From Candidatus Faecousia intestinigallinarum (GTDB lineage Bacteria; Bacillota; Clostridia; Oscillospirales; Oscillospiraceae): a stretch of DNA of 39,277 nucleotides. The notes under the pieces were generated by a model, which was given only the letters and a program-made list of their open reading frames with translations, was not told where the DNA came from and did not search any database. Positions within the stretch are counted from its first letter, which is position 1, and each line of letters starts with the position of its first letter. Position numbers and translations under genes: made by a program. The stretch covers positions 1 through 39,277 of the forward strand of contig DVKX01000004.1 in NCBI GenBank assembly GCA_018715805.1, written 5' to 3'. This document shows, piece after piece, positions 1-7,551 of the stretch.

Positions 1-642
1 TGTCCGCAGCTTGGCCTCCTCCTCCGGGTTGGACAAAAAGCCGCACTCCACTAAAATCCCTGGGCAGGAAATATGTTCCATCAGGTAGACGCCGGTGGAC
101 TGCTTGCAGCTGCGGCTGCTGCCGGGATTCACTGTCTGCACCAATGCCGCCTGAAGCCGCTCCGCCAAATCTTTGCTGTTCTGTGTCTGTGCGTAAAAGA
201 CCTGTGCACCGGAATACTTGCTCTCTGAAAAATGATTCTGGTGGATACTAAGCAGAAGCGCGTTCTCCGTTGCATTGATTATCCGTACCCGTTCCTTCAA
301 ATCGGATACCTTTTTACTGGCGATGGTATTGCCTTGCGTATAGACAGAGCGGTCTGTTGTACGGATCATCTTTGTGTCGTACCCCAGCAGATGGAATAGA
401 TCCTGCAAACGCAGGGATATTTCCAGGTTTATCGCGCTTTCATTCGCTCCTGTGACGGACACCGCTCCGCCGTCCTCGCCGCCGTGGCCTGGATCGATGA
501 CAATACAGCGCCTGTTTTCCAGCGGGGCGTTTTCGGACAGAACAGTCACTGTCCTGCTGCCGAAAATACTCCCCAGCAGGAACAGGGAGAAAACCAGCGC
601 ATATACCGGCAGAAAGAAAGCGTACTTTCTCCATTTCTTCAT
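1..642 (-). CDS. cwlD: CwlD-type N-acetylmuramoyl-L-alanine amidase (3' end outside window)
   Basis: Zinc amidase of the Amidase_3 family. CwlD strips stem peptides from spore cortex peptidoglycan, the first step in making muramic-delta-lactam needed for germination. The visible 214 residues show an N-terminal membrane anchor or signal (about 7-28), the DPGHGGEDGG motif with the first zinc His at 53, a likely Glu ligand at 68, SIHQNH with His134, and the catalytic Glu199 in VECGFLSN. The stretch DLKERVRIIN at 114-123 is closest to Bacillus CwlD rather than vegetative amidases. Start chosen at the ATG 9 bases after GGAGGT. Only about the last 20-25 residues are cut off by the window edge. It diverges from the cotJ genes, which supports a sporulation role. 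Confidence 0.88.
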   Translation of the reverse strand, partial: MKKWRKYAFFLPVYALVFSLFLLGSIFGSRTVTVLSENAPLENRRCIVIDPGHGGEDGGAVSVTGANESAINLEISLRLQDLFHLLGYDTKMIRTTDRSVYTQGNTIASKKVSDLKERVRIINATENALLLSIHQNHFSESKYSGAQVFYAQTQNSKDLAERLQAALVQTVNPGSSRSCKQSTGVYLMEHISCPGILVECGFLSNPEEEAKLRT

Positions 643-689
643 GTGGACAGCACCTCCCATTTACCTGTATGCGCCGTAAGGCTCGGATT

Positions 690-718
690 GAACCATCCGG
701 CGGAATGCGGCATAGAAT
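690..718 (+). promoter_or_regulatory. Possible SigE-type promoter of the cotJ genes
   Basis: CATAGAAT at 711-718 matches 7 of 8 positions of the SigE -10 (CATACAAT). GAACCAT sits 14 bases upstream at 690-696 and is only a weak -35. It would start transcription about 40 bases before the cotJ start. SigK (AC, 17 bases, CATA) fits about as well. cotJ is SigE-controlled in Bacillus; here the call is inference. Confidence 0.35.
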
Positions 719-766
719 GACCCGGAATGACACTTCCAGTTTATTATTGATCGGAGGAATCAACTC

Positions 767-1216
767 TTGGAGCATCATAATCATCAGGATCGGGGCGGTG
801 AGGGCAGACTGCCGGCTATGGCGCCGCTGGCCAATCCCTATGTCCCCTTCCAGCTGGAAAACCCGCCAAAATACGAGCCTCCCAAGGCCTGGATTCGGGG
901 CACCTTGTATCCCGGCCTGGATCTGCCCTTTATGGGTATGGCAAATACCAGGGAATTCCCGGAAAATCCATCCAGCCGCCTGCAAATCCTGGCTTTTGCG
1001 TTGCAGGAGCTGACGCTGTATATGGACACCCACCGGGAGGACACGGAAGCACTGGAGCTTTATCGCCACTATCAAAGTCTATACCATGAAGCGCTGATGG
1101 AATACAACAAGAACTGCCGTCCAGTGACCCACATTCTCCCAGCGGAAGGCTCCTACCGTTGGCTGGACGATCCATGGCCCTGGGAATACTGCAATAACTG
1201 CCGGGAGGGAAAATAA
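767..1216 (+). CDS. Spore coat protein, CotJA-CotJB fusion
   Basis: A single 149-residue reading frame joins two coat proteins that are normally separate. Residues about 20-62 resemble CotJA (an aromatic/proline-rich stretch followed by GTLYPGLDLPF). Residues about 70-145 resemble CotJB (FALQELTLYMDTHREDTEAL, then PVTH and the DDPWPWEY tail). The N-terminus is His-rich. Start is TTG, placed by GGAGG at 753-757, 9 bases upstream; no better ATG is available. cotJC follows after 2 bases, with its ribosome site inside this gene's last codons, so the pair is translated together. CotJ proteins form an inner coat component with CotJC. The fusion is read directly from the sequence; the coat role is from family knowledge. 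Confidence 0.85.
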   Translation: MEHHNHQDRGGEGRLPAMAPLANPYVPFQLENPPKYEPPKAWIRGTLYPGLDLPFMGMANTREFPENPSSRLQILAFALQELTLYMDTHREDTEALELYRHYQSLYHEALMEYNKNCRPVTHILPAEGSYRWLDDPWPWEYCNNCREGK

Positions 1217-1218
1217 GT

Positions 1219-1815
1219 ATGTTTGTATATGAAAAGCAATTGCAATATCCGGTACGGATCAAAAATCCCAATCCTCGGCTGGCTTCGGTCATCATTTCGC
1301 AGTACGGCGGTCCGGACGGTGAACTGGGCGCGTCTCTGCGCTATTTGTCTCAGCGCTACTCCATGCCTTTTGATGAGCAGAAAGGTCTGCTGACGGACAT
1401 AGGCGTGGAAGAGCTTGGGCATCTTGAAATGATCGGCGCCATTGTCCATCAGCTCACCCGAAATCTTAAGGAGAGCCAAATCGAAAATTCTCCCTTTGCC
1501 GCCTACTTTGTGGATCACACCACTGGCGTTTACCCCACTGCTGCCGCAGGTTTCCCTTATACGGCCGCTTCCATGGCGGTAAAGGGCGACCCCATCTGCG
1601 ATCTGACGGAGGATCTGGCTGCGGAGCAGAAAGCCCGGGTCACCTATGACAATATTCTGCGGCTTTCCGACGATCCGGATGTAAATAATGTGATCGCTTT
1701 TCTGCGGGAGCGGGAGATCGTTCACTTCCAACGCTTCGGCGAAGCCATTGAACTGCTTCGGCAAAAGCTCAATCAGCGCAATGTATACTGCATGAACCCT
1801 GCTTTTGACCTTTAA
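1219..1815 (+). CDS. cotJC: CotJC, manganese-catalase-like spore coat protein
   Basis: 198 residues, close to the usual length of CotJC (about 190). It has the four-helix ferritin-like fold of manganese catalases: the motif EELGHLEMIGAIV near residue 72 and a second helix pair with REREIVHFQRFGEAIE near 165, supplying Glu and His ligands of a di-manganese site. In Bacillus CotJC is a coat component deposited in the mother cell, and some clostridial homologues have catalase activity. The gene is directly downstream of the CotJA-CotJB fusion with GGAGGG overlapping that gene's end, and ends at a strong hairpin terminator. Role in spore peroxide protection is inference. Confidence 0.92.
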   Translation: MFVYEKQLQYPVRIKNPNPRLASVIISQYGGPDGELGASLRYLSQRYSMPFDEQKGLLTDIGVEELGHLEMIGAIVHQLTRNLKESQIENSPFAAYFVDHTTGVYPTAAAGFPYTAASMAVKGDPICDLTEDLAAEQKARVTYDNILRLSDDPDVNNVIAFLREREIVHFQRFGEAIELLRQKLNQRNVYCMNPAFDL

Positions 1816-1822
1816 GGAACAG

Positions 1823-1848
1823 AAAACCCCCGGTAGTCCGGGGGTTTT
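1823..1848. terminator. Bidirectional terminator between cotJC and the Imm-5-like gene
   Basis: Perfect 11-bp stem (AAAACCCCCGG with CCGGGGGTTTT) and a TAGT loop. T runs on both sides serve both converging genes. Confidence 0.85.
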
Positions 1849-1860
1849 GACATATTTCCA

Positions 1861-2391
1861 CTATTTTCCACAGTTCCAGCGAAGCTTTGCCGGATTCGGC
1901 TCGTCGGGCACGGCAGCTTCCCGCAGAGACAGCAGGGCGGTTACCAGCTCCTGCTCCGCCAGCGCGTCATAAAGCACGCTTCCTTGATTTAGGCCGGCCT
2001 TTCGATAAGCCGACGCCGCCGCGCCGTAAAAGAGGAAGCCCAGACTGCTGGTAGGGGTCATCACCGTATTGCAGGCGGTTGAAACAGCCCGCGCCGCAGC
2101 CTGGCCAATGGGATCTGTTTCTTCCCGCGCCAGCTGAGAAGCTTCCCGCAGGAGCGGCTTCAGCATTGCGAGATTCCCCTGCCCTTGCGCATAGGCCGCG
2201 CAGGTATCGCATATCTCCGTCAGCCTGTGTTCCTCCGGGTGCAGGGAAATATATAATGGCAGGTAACGCGCCTTTGCATAGCCAACCGCCCAGGCGATCA
2301 GGGTGCGCTTGTTCTGGGTTTCCAAAAGCGCCATTAAATCCTTACAGGTCTGGGATTGGATATTTCCAAGCATCTTTCGCAGCTTTGCCAT
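1861..2391 (-). CDS. Imm-5-like domain putative immunity protein
   Basis: 176 residues, helical and alanine-rich. It begins MAKLRKMLGN and ends PNPAKLRWNCGK, and both ends plus the central GQAAARAVSTACNT and FYGAAASAY segments are typical of the putative immunity protein family with an Imm-5-like domain. Such domains were named from toxin-immunity neighbourhoods, but many copies stand alone in clostridial genomes. No toxin is visible here. Start chosen at the ATG with AAGGAG 6 bases upstream; an upstream in-frame extension lacks a ribosome site and overlaps asnA. It is the last gene of a five-gene operon, 11 bases after asnA. True function unknown. Confidence 0.7.
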   Translation of the reverse strand: MAKLRKMLGNIQSQTCKDLMALLETQNKRTLIAWAVGYAKARYLPLYISLHPEEHRLTEICDTCAAYAQGQGNLAMLKPLLREASQLAREETDPIGQAAARAVSTACNTVMTPTSSLGFLFYGAAASAYRKAGLNQGSVLYDALAEQELVTALLSLREAAVPDEPNPAKLRWNCGK

Positions 2392-2402
2392 ATGTCTCTC
2401 CT

Positions 2403-3407
2403 TTACAGCAGCCGGATACCAGCTTCCCGGCAGACGGCAATGGTGTGGTCGTCCCATAGGCTGGACTGCACTTCACCAATGTGAACGCAGCCCATCATTA
2501 ACATACACAAACGGCTCTGTCCGATACCGCCGCCGATGGTCAGCGGCAGCTCCCCGGCCAGGAGCATTTTGTGGAAAGGCAGTTCTTCCCTGTCCCGGCA
2601 GTTTGCCTCCCGCAGCTGACGACGCAGAGCCTCCTCGTCCACACGAATGCCCATGGAGGAAATTTCCAACGCCCGCTGGAGCGGTGCATGCCAGAAGAAA
2701 ATATCACAGTTCAGATTCCAATCATCGTAGTCCGGTGCGCGTCCATCGTGGGGCTTCCCGGAGCGCAATTTCCCGCCAATCTGCAAAATGCAGGCGGTTG
2801 GATGCTCCTGCACATAAGCATTTTCCCGCTGCACAGGCGTCAGCTCCGGATACCGATCCTCCAGTTCCTGCGCTGTTATAAAAGCCACCTGGTCGGAAAG
2901 GCTGGTCAGCAGCTGGGGGTAACGTACATGGAGCCGTTCGTTGGTGGCGCAGATTGCTCGGACAATGCTGCGCACGATCAGTTTTAAGTAATCCAGATTG
3001 CGGTTTTCCCGGATAATGATCTTTTCCCAGTCCCATTGATCTACATAGATGGAATGGAAGTTATCCAAGGCTTCATCCCTGCGGATGGCGTTCATATCCG
3101 TATACAGGCCGTTGCCTACAGCAAAACGGTACTTTTTTAAGGCCAGGCGCTTCCACTTTGCCAGGGAATGCACCACTTGGGCGCTGCCGCCCACAGCAGG
3201 AATATCGAAGGATACGGCGCGTTCCACTCCGTTCAAATCATCGTTTAAGCCGGAGCCCTCCGCCACAAACAAAGGCGCAGATACCCGCTTTAGATTCAGA
3301 GCCTGGGAAAATTCCTCCTGAAAAACACTTTTAATAAATGCGATCGCCCGTTGGGTGTCATAGGCGTCCAATACAGGGAGATAGCCCTGGGGAATGGCAG
3401 AAAGCAT
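2403..3407 (-). CDS. asnA: Aspartate-ammonia ligase (asparagine synthetase A)
   Basis: Makes asparagine from aspartate, ammonia and ATP in the cytosol. 334 residues compared with about 330 in E. coli AsnA. Class II tRNA-synthetase fold signatures are clear: VVHSLAKWKR, YVDQWDWEK, GGKLRSGKPHDGRAPDYDDW, SSMGIRVD and the C-terminal GGGIGQSRLCML. The start is the ATG at 3405-3407 with GGGGTG upstream; a TTG 5 codons earlier abuts the preceding stop and is less likely. It lies 15 bases after the aldo/keto reductase gene in the same operon. The AsnA type suits ammonia-rich anaerobic habitats; this is inference. Confidence 0.97.
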   Translation of the reverse strand: MLSAIPQGYLPVLDAYDTQRAIAFIKSVFQEEFSQALNLKRVSAPLFVAEGSGLNDDLNGVERAVSFDIPAVGGSAQVVHSLAKWKRLALKKYRFAVGNGLYTDMNAIRRDEALDNFHSIYVDQWDWEKIIIRENRNLDYLKLIVRSIVRAICATNERLHVRYPQLLTSLSDQVAFITAQELEDRYPELTPVQRENAYVQEHPTACILQIGGKLRSGKPHDGRAPDYDDWNLNCDIFFWHAPLQRALEISSMGIRVDEEALRRQLREANCRDREELPFHKMLLAGELPLTIGGGIGQSRLCMLMMGCVHIGEVQSSLWDDHTIAVCREAGIRLL

Positions 3408-3422
3408 AGGCGCACCCCACAA

Positions 3423-4508
3423 TCAAGACCGACGCTTTGCGAAATCCGCCATTACCCTGGAGATGGAAATACCCTGCGGGCAGACGATCTCACAGCTGCG
3501 GCAGCCCAGGCAGTCCTGAGGGCCGGGCGTTCCGGGATCGGTATGTTCGTTATAATGCCGGATGATCTCCGGAATCGGCAATCCCTGGGGACAGCGCGCA
3601 GTGCAGTAGCTGCAGGCCGTACATGGCACAGCGTTGCCGGCAATCATCTCCTGGGCAATGCCGGAAAGCACATCCATTTCTTTTTCGGATAACGGCGCTT
3701 CCTGCGAAAAAGTCGCAATATTCTCCTGGAGCTGCTGGAAGCTGGACATACCGGACAAGGTCATGGTTACTCCGGGAACGCTTTGCAGGAAACGGAACGC
3801 CCATTCCGGCGCAGAAACACCGGGGCGCAGCGCGTTCAGCTTTGCTATACTATCCTGCGGCAAATTGACAAGGCGACCGCCCCGTACCGGCTCCATTACC
3901 CAAACAGGGAGACCGCGTTCATTCAAAAGCTGTACCTTTGCCTTGGCATTCTGCAAATCCCAATCCAGATAGTTCAGTTGAATCTGGCAGAATTCCAAAT
4001 CTTCTCCATAGGTATCCAGAAAGCGGCGAATGGTGGCCAGGCTTCCGTGGGAGGAAAATCCCAAATGGCGAATTCTCCCGGCCTTCTTTTGCTCCAGCAA
4101 ATACTTGTGGATACCGTATTCCTCGTTGGTATAGTCATCAATGTTCTTTTCCGCTACGTTGTGGAACAAATAGAAATCAAAATAGTCAGTCCGGCACTTT
4201 TCCAGCTGCTTCTCAAAGATCTCCCGTACCTTGCTCATGTTTTCCGGGGAATAGCCCGGAAACTTGGTTGCCAGAAAAAAACTTCCCCGATCGTGCCGGC
4301 TAAGTACGCTGCCCATAACAGTCTCGGAGTTCCCGTTGTGATAGGCCCAGGCGGTATCGAAGTAGTTGACGCCGTTATCCAGGGCATACCCCACCATTTC
4401 GGCAGTTTTGTTTTCATCAATGGTTTCGTTGTCCGCCTGAAGCGGCAGGCGCATACAGCCCATGCCCAGGCTGGAGAGCTTAAGCCCGTGAAAGTCCTTG
4501 TAGATCAT
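3423..4508 (-). CDS. Aldo/keto reductase with C-terminal 4Fe-4S clusters
   Basis: 361 residues. Residues 1-280 form an aldo/keto reductase barrel with the catalytic Asp/Tyr in FDTAWAYHNG, Lys in ATKFPG and His in LFHNVAE. The C-terminus carries two ferredoxin-like cysteine groups, CTACSYCTARCP at 296-307 and CLGCRSCEIVCP at 333-344. Such fused reductases are common in anaerobic Firmicutes and probably exchange electrons between NAD(P)H and ferredoxin-like partners, but the substrate is unknown. Start ATG is clear. It sits in an operon after the MmcQ/YjbR gene, one base apart, and before asnA. Confidence 0.92.
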   Translation of the reverse strand: MIYKDFHGLKLSSLGMGCMRLPLQADNETIDENKTAEMVGYALDNGVNYFDTAWAYHNGNSETVMGSVLSRHDRGSFFLATKFPGYSPENMSKVREIFEKQLEKCRTDYFDFYLFHNVAEKNIDDYTNEEYGIHKYLLEQKKAGRIRHLGFSSHGSLATIRRFLDTYGEDLEFCQIQLNYLDWDLQNAKAKVQLLNERGLPVWVMEPVRGGRLVNLPQDSIAKLNALRPGVSAPEWAFRFLQSVPGVTMTLSGMSSFQQLQENIATFSQEAPLSEKEMDVLSGIAQEMIAGNAVPCTACSYCTARCPQGLPIPEIIRHYNEHTDPGTPGPQDCLGCRSCEIVCPQGISISRVMADFAKRRS

Positions 4509-4509
4509 G

Positions 4510-4851
4510 TCATTTCCTCCTTATTGTCGGTTTTGTCAGGTCATAGCTGTCGCCGATCAGACGCAGAATGTCCGCTTCTTCCATGGTGCCATCCAAAATA
4601 ATGCTGAGCCAATGCCGCTTGTTCATATGATAAGCCGGAACCACAGCGGGAAATCCGCTTTTCCAGAAATCCGCCCAGTTGGGATCCGCCTTTACATTGA
4701 TCCAAATTTTACCCTGCCGGGAGAACACTGCGGTAAATATTTTTTTGTTTGCCTGGTGACGTATCACCGCCCAATTTTCATCAAACGGGTAGTCCTCATA
4801 GCTGCCGGAAAACGCAAGACAGGCGTCGATTGCCTCTCGCTTGGTCAGCAT
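4510..4851 (-). CDS. MmcQ/YjbR family protein
   Basis: 113 residues, the usual size for this family, which has a CyaY-like DNA-binding fold and no firm function. Typical features are the ENWAVIRH segment, the KIWINVKADP strand and the NKRHWLSIILDG motif near the C-terminus. Start chosen at the ATG overlapping the last bases of the upstream alkylation-repair gene, with AGGAA upstream; the frame is open further up but has no better start. Overlap with the neighbour indicates translational coupling. Confidence 0.88.
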   Translation of the reverse strand: MLTKREAIDACLAFSGSYEDYPFDENWAVIRHQANKKIFTAVFSRQGKIWINVKADPNWADFWKSGFPAVVPAYHMNKRHWLSIILDGTMEEADILRLIGDSYDLTKPTIRRK

Positions 4852-5540
4852 TTTCCCGTTCCTTTCAGGCTGCGCAGATAGGTTTTCTGCGCATCGGAAA
4901 TACGGAAGCTCTCTATCGCCTTTTGGATCGTCTTTCGATGCACCCACTCCGGCAGGCGGCGCTGCTCGATATAGGGCAGCGCTACGGCATACTGTTTTGC
5001 CAGCGCTTCCGCAAAAAACCAGGCCATCATCATTTGGACGTAATATTCATCCCGGCGGATATCTGCTACCCAGCGGAGATATTCCGGCCGGAACGCATCG
5101 TCCAGGTAAAATTTCAGCAGCATACCAACGCCAAACCGGGTCGTGTAGAGATGCTCGCTGCGCAGCCACCGCTGGATGTGCGGCAGAAGTTCCTGCCGAT
5201 ATTTTCTAAAAACTTTCGGAATCAGCAAGTCGCAGGTCGCCCAGTTGTCCACATATGGCAGGAAAGCATCTAAAGCCGCAACTGCCTGATTAAAATTCTT
5301 CATTTCATTGATCAGCAGCCCATGGAGATTGTTTTCGTCATAATAGCCATGAGGCAGCGCGGCGAGGAAAGCAGACACATCCTTATCCCCGCTGCGGGCA
5401 AATTCTTTCGCAAATTTACGAAGCACCGGCAAGCGCACACCCAGCACTGTTTCCGGGGAAACCGTAGGGATCAGACGGCGGTGAAAACGAGCGTATTCTT
5501 CGTCTGCCAGCGCCGCCAGCGCTTGCGCTATTTCCTGCAT
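4845..5540 (-). CDS. AlkD-family DNA alkylation repair protein
   Basis: 231 residues, all helical HEAT-like repeats, as in AlkD glycosylases that release bulky or cationic alkylated bases. Recognisable segments are GVRLPVLRKFAKEF near 33-46, an acidic YYDENNLHGLLI segment, VDNWATCDLL near 97 with the conserved WATCD motif, and MMMAWFFAEAL. Start is the ATG at 5538-5540 following AAGGGTGGG; a longer in-frame start would run into the promoter. First gene of the five-gene operon down to 1861. Possible housekeeping role against endogenous alkylation is inference. Confidence 0.87.
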   Translation of the reverse strand: MQEIAQALAALADEEYARFHRRLIPTVSPETVLGVRLPVLRKFAKEFARSGDKDVSAFLAALPHGYYDENNLHGLLINEMKNFNQAVAALDAFLPYVDNWATCDLLIPKVFRKYRQELLPHIQRWLRSEHLYTTRFGVGMLLKFYLDDAFRPEYLRWVADIRRDEYYVQMMMAWFFAEALAKQYAVALPYIEQRRLPEWVHRKTIQKAIESFRISDAQKTYLRSLKGTGKC

Positions 5541-5568
5541 GATTCCCACCCTTTCCCATTTTTCTCCT

Positions 5569-5597
5569 ATTATAGTGTTTTCCGTCTGTAAAGTCAA
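5569..5597 (-). promoter_or_regulatory. SigA promoter of the AlkD-asnA operon
   Basis: On the minus strand TTGACT (5592-5597), 17-base spacer, TATAAT (5569-5574). The start site would be about 20 bases before the ATG at 5540. Confidence 0.85.
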
Positions 5598-5629
5598 CGC
5601 CCTGCTCGTCTCCGCTTTTTCTGGGAGAT

Positions 5630-5657
5630 TTTACATAAACTTTACTGTACCTTTTCG
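5630..5657 (+). promoter_or_regulatory. Candidate PHO box (PhoP direct repeats)
   Basis: TTTACA at 5630-5635, TTTACT at 5641-5646 and the weaker TTTTCG at 5652-5657 are spaced exactly 11 bases apart, the spacing and sequence of PhoP half-sites (TTAACA-like, 5-base gaps) in Firmicutes. They cover the -35 region of the promoter whose -10 is TATAAT at 5668-5673, the position expected for activation by PhoP under phosphate limitation. The downstream phosphate symporter makes this persuasive, but it was not tested. Confidence 0.55.
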
Positions 5658-5667
5658 TTATCTATGT

Positions 5668-5673
5668 TATAAT
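5668..5673 (+). promoter_or_regulatory. -10 element of the Na/Pi symporter gene
   Basis: Consensus TATAAT without a good -35 at 17 bases (CTGTAC). A weak -35 behind direct repeats is typical of an activated promoter. The leader before the ATG is about 45 bases. Confidence 0.6.
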
Positions 5674-5726
5674 CACTTCGAAAAGGATGTCAAGAAAATG
5701 TAAAAAGCGACAGAAAGGTGAATACC

Positions 5727-7481
5727 ATGGATCTATTCGACGTACTCAGTCTCATCGGCGGCTTAAGCCTCTTCCTGTTTGGCATGAACATCATGGGGCA
5801 GGCACTGGAGCGGCGGGCGGGTAATTCCCTGCGCAGCCTGCTGCGAAAGCTTACGACAAACCGCATGGCTGGTTTTTTGACTGGTCTGGGGGTTACTGCT
5901 ATCATCCAGAGCTCCTCTGCCACCACCGTTATGGTGGTAGGCTTTGTAAACTCCGGCTTGATGGCGCTGGGACAGGCTATTAATGTAATTATGGGCGCGA
6001 ACGTGGGCACTACCGTCACCGCCTGGATCTTGAGCCTTGGCGGCATCGAAAGCAGCAACATATTTGTACAGCTGCTTAAGCCCAGCTCCTTTACGCCGCT
6101 GCTGGCGCTGATAGGCATTGTCTATTATATGTTCTGCAAGTCCCAAAAAAAGAAAGATACGGGTATGATCCTGTTGGGATTTGCCACTTTAATGTTCGGC
6201 ATGGATGCCATGTCCGCCGCAGTTGCCGGTCTGGAGCACGTGCCCGCATTCCAGCAGATGTTCCTACTTTTTAAGAACCCCGTCCTGGGCGTACTGGTGG
6301 GCGCTGTGCTGACGGCCATCATCCAGTCCAGTTCCGCCTCTGTGGGTATTCTGCAGGCTCTCTCCGCCACCGGCCAGGTGTCTTACAGCGCGGCGATCCC
6401 CATTATTATGGGGCAGAATATCGGTACCTGCGTCACGGCCTTGCTCTCCTCTGTGGGCACCAACAAAAATGCCCGCCGGGCAGCTGTTGTCCATTTAATG
6501 TTCAATATTTTGGGCACCGCTTTTTGCCTGGTAATTTTTTGCCTGGTGGACGCGCTGCTGCACCCGGCGCTGCTGGATATGCCCGCCGGCTATCTGGGCA
6601 TCGCCGTAGCGCACACGAGTTTCAATTTGATTTGTACATTGCTGTTGCTTCCGCAGGCGGGGCTGCTGGAAAAGCTGGCCTGCAAAATCGTACCCGACGA
6701 CAAGAAGCCTGTGGTTGTGGAGGAACTGGACGAGCGCCTGCTCTCCACGCCGCCGGTTGCCCTGGAACGCTGCCGGATGCTCTGCACCGATATGGCGCTG
6801 GCTGCACAGGCAGCCATTGATAAGGCCGTCAAATGCCTGAAAAACTATCAGTCCTCTCTGGGGGAGGAAGTACGCGCCCAGGAAGAAAAAACCGACCACT
6901 ACGAGGATATCCTCGGTTCCTATCTGGTAAAGTTCAGCACGCAAGCCGTAAATGCGTCCGACAGCGCGGAGGCAGCCGGTCTTTTGAAAAGCATTGGCGA
7001 TTTTGAGCGGATTGCGGACTATGCAGTAAACCTGGTGGAGTCCGCCGAGGAGCTCCATGCCAAGGAAATCGCTCTGACCCCCCGTGCGGAGCAGGAACTG
7101 AGTTTGCTTTGTGAGGCCGTGGAGGAAGCGGTAGACTTGGCTGTACGTGCGTTTTCTCAGCAAGACATAGACACCGCCGCCACCATTGAGCCGCTGGAAG
7201 AGGTCATTGACCGGCTCCACGACGCCCTGCGTTCCGCCCATATCCGGCGGCTGCAAAAGGGTTTGTGTTCCATTGAAGCCGGTTTTGTCTGGGCTGATCT
7301 GCTCACCAGTCTGGAGCGTGTCTCCGACCATTGCTCCAATGTGGGCGCCTGCGTCATCGACACTGCCCATAATACCATGAATCTCCATGAATCCGTCCGC
7401 AGCGTTCGTTCCGGGGATGCGGATTTTGAGCAGAACTACGAAATGTACCGGGAAAAATATATGCTGGCGCCGGAAAAATAA
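5727..7481 (+). CDS. Na+/phosphate symporter (NptA type) with PhoU-like C-terminus
   Basis: 584 residues. The membrane part (about 1-310) contains two inverted repeats, each with the QSSSA signature of the Na/Pi cotransporter family (IIQSSSATTVMVVGF near 61 and IIQSSSASVGILQAL near 198). The rest (about 340-560) is a helical PhoU-like domain with EEKTDHYEDILGSYLVK and a second copy of the acidic helix. The protein imports phosphate with sodium across the cytoplasmic membrane, and the PhoU-like part probably regulates it. Start is the ATG with AAAGGTG 6 bases upstream; a GTG 3 codons earlier is part of that ribosome site. Monocistronic, with a candidate PHO box in front. Confidence 0.93.
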   Translation: MDLFDVLSLIGGLSLFLFGMNIMGQALERRAGNSLRSLLRKLTTNRMAGFLTGLGVTAIIQSSSATTVMVVGFVNSGLMALGQAINVIMGANVGTTVTAWILSLGGIESSNIFVQLLKPSSFTPLLALIGIVYYMFCKSQKKKDTGMILLGFATLMFGMDAMSAAVAGLEHVPAFQQMFLLFKNPVLGVLVGAVLTAIIQSSSASVGILQALSATGQVSYSAAIPIIMGQNIGTCVTALLSSVGTNKNARRAAVVHLMFNILGTAFCLVIFCLVDALLHPALLDMPAGYLGIAVAHTSFNLICTLLLLPQAGLLEKLACKIVPDDKKPVVVEELDERLLSTPPVALERCRMLCTDMALAAQAAIDKAVKCLKNYQSSLGEEVRAQEEKTDHYEDILGSYLVKFSTQAVNASDSAEAAGLLKSIGDFERIADYAVNLVESAEELHAKEIALTPRAEQELSLLCEAVEEAVDLAVRAFSQQDIDTAATIEPLEEVIDRLHDALRSAHIRRLQKGLCSIEAGFVWADLLTSLERVSDHCSNVGACVIDTAHNTMNLHESVRSVRSGDADFEQNYEMYREKYMLAPEK

Positions 7482-7497
7482 TCCTTGCCGAAATTCA

Positions 7498-7540
7498 CAA
7501 GCCTGCCGGAATCCCTCTTTGGGGTTTTCCGGCAGGCTTG
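7498..7540. terminator. Hairpin between converging symporter and ispA genes
   Basis: 14-bp perfect stem (CAAGCCTGCCGGAA with TTCCGGCAGGCTTG) and a 15-base loop. T tracts are poor on both strands, so efficiency is uncertain. Confidence 0.6.
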
Positions 7541-7551
7541 ATCGCTGCATT

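Noticed and set aside
643..690. SigE-like CATACAGG before cwlD on the minus strand
   Set aside because: It is so close to GGGAGG that the transcript would start at or inside the ribosome site.
6495..7550. 351-codon minus-strand open frame opposite the Na/Pi symporter
   Set aside because: Shadow frame; the symporter motifs are on the plus strand with a ribosome site.
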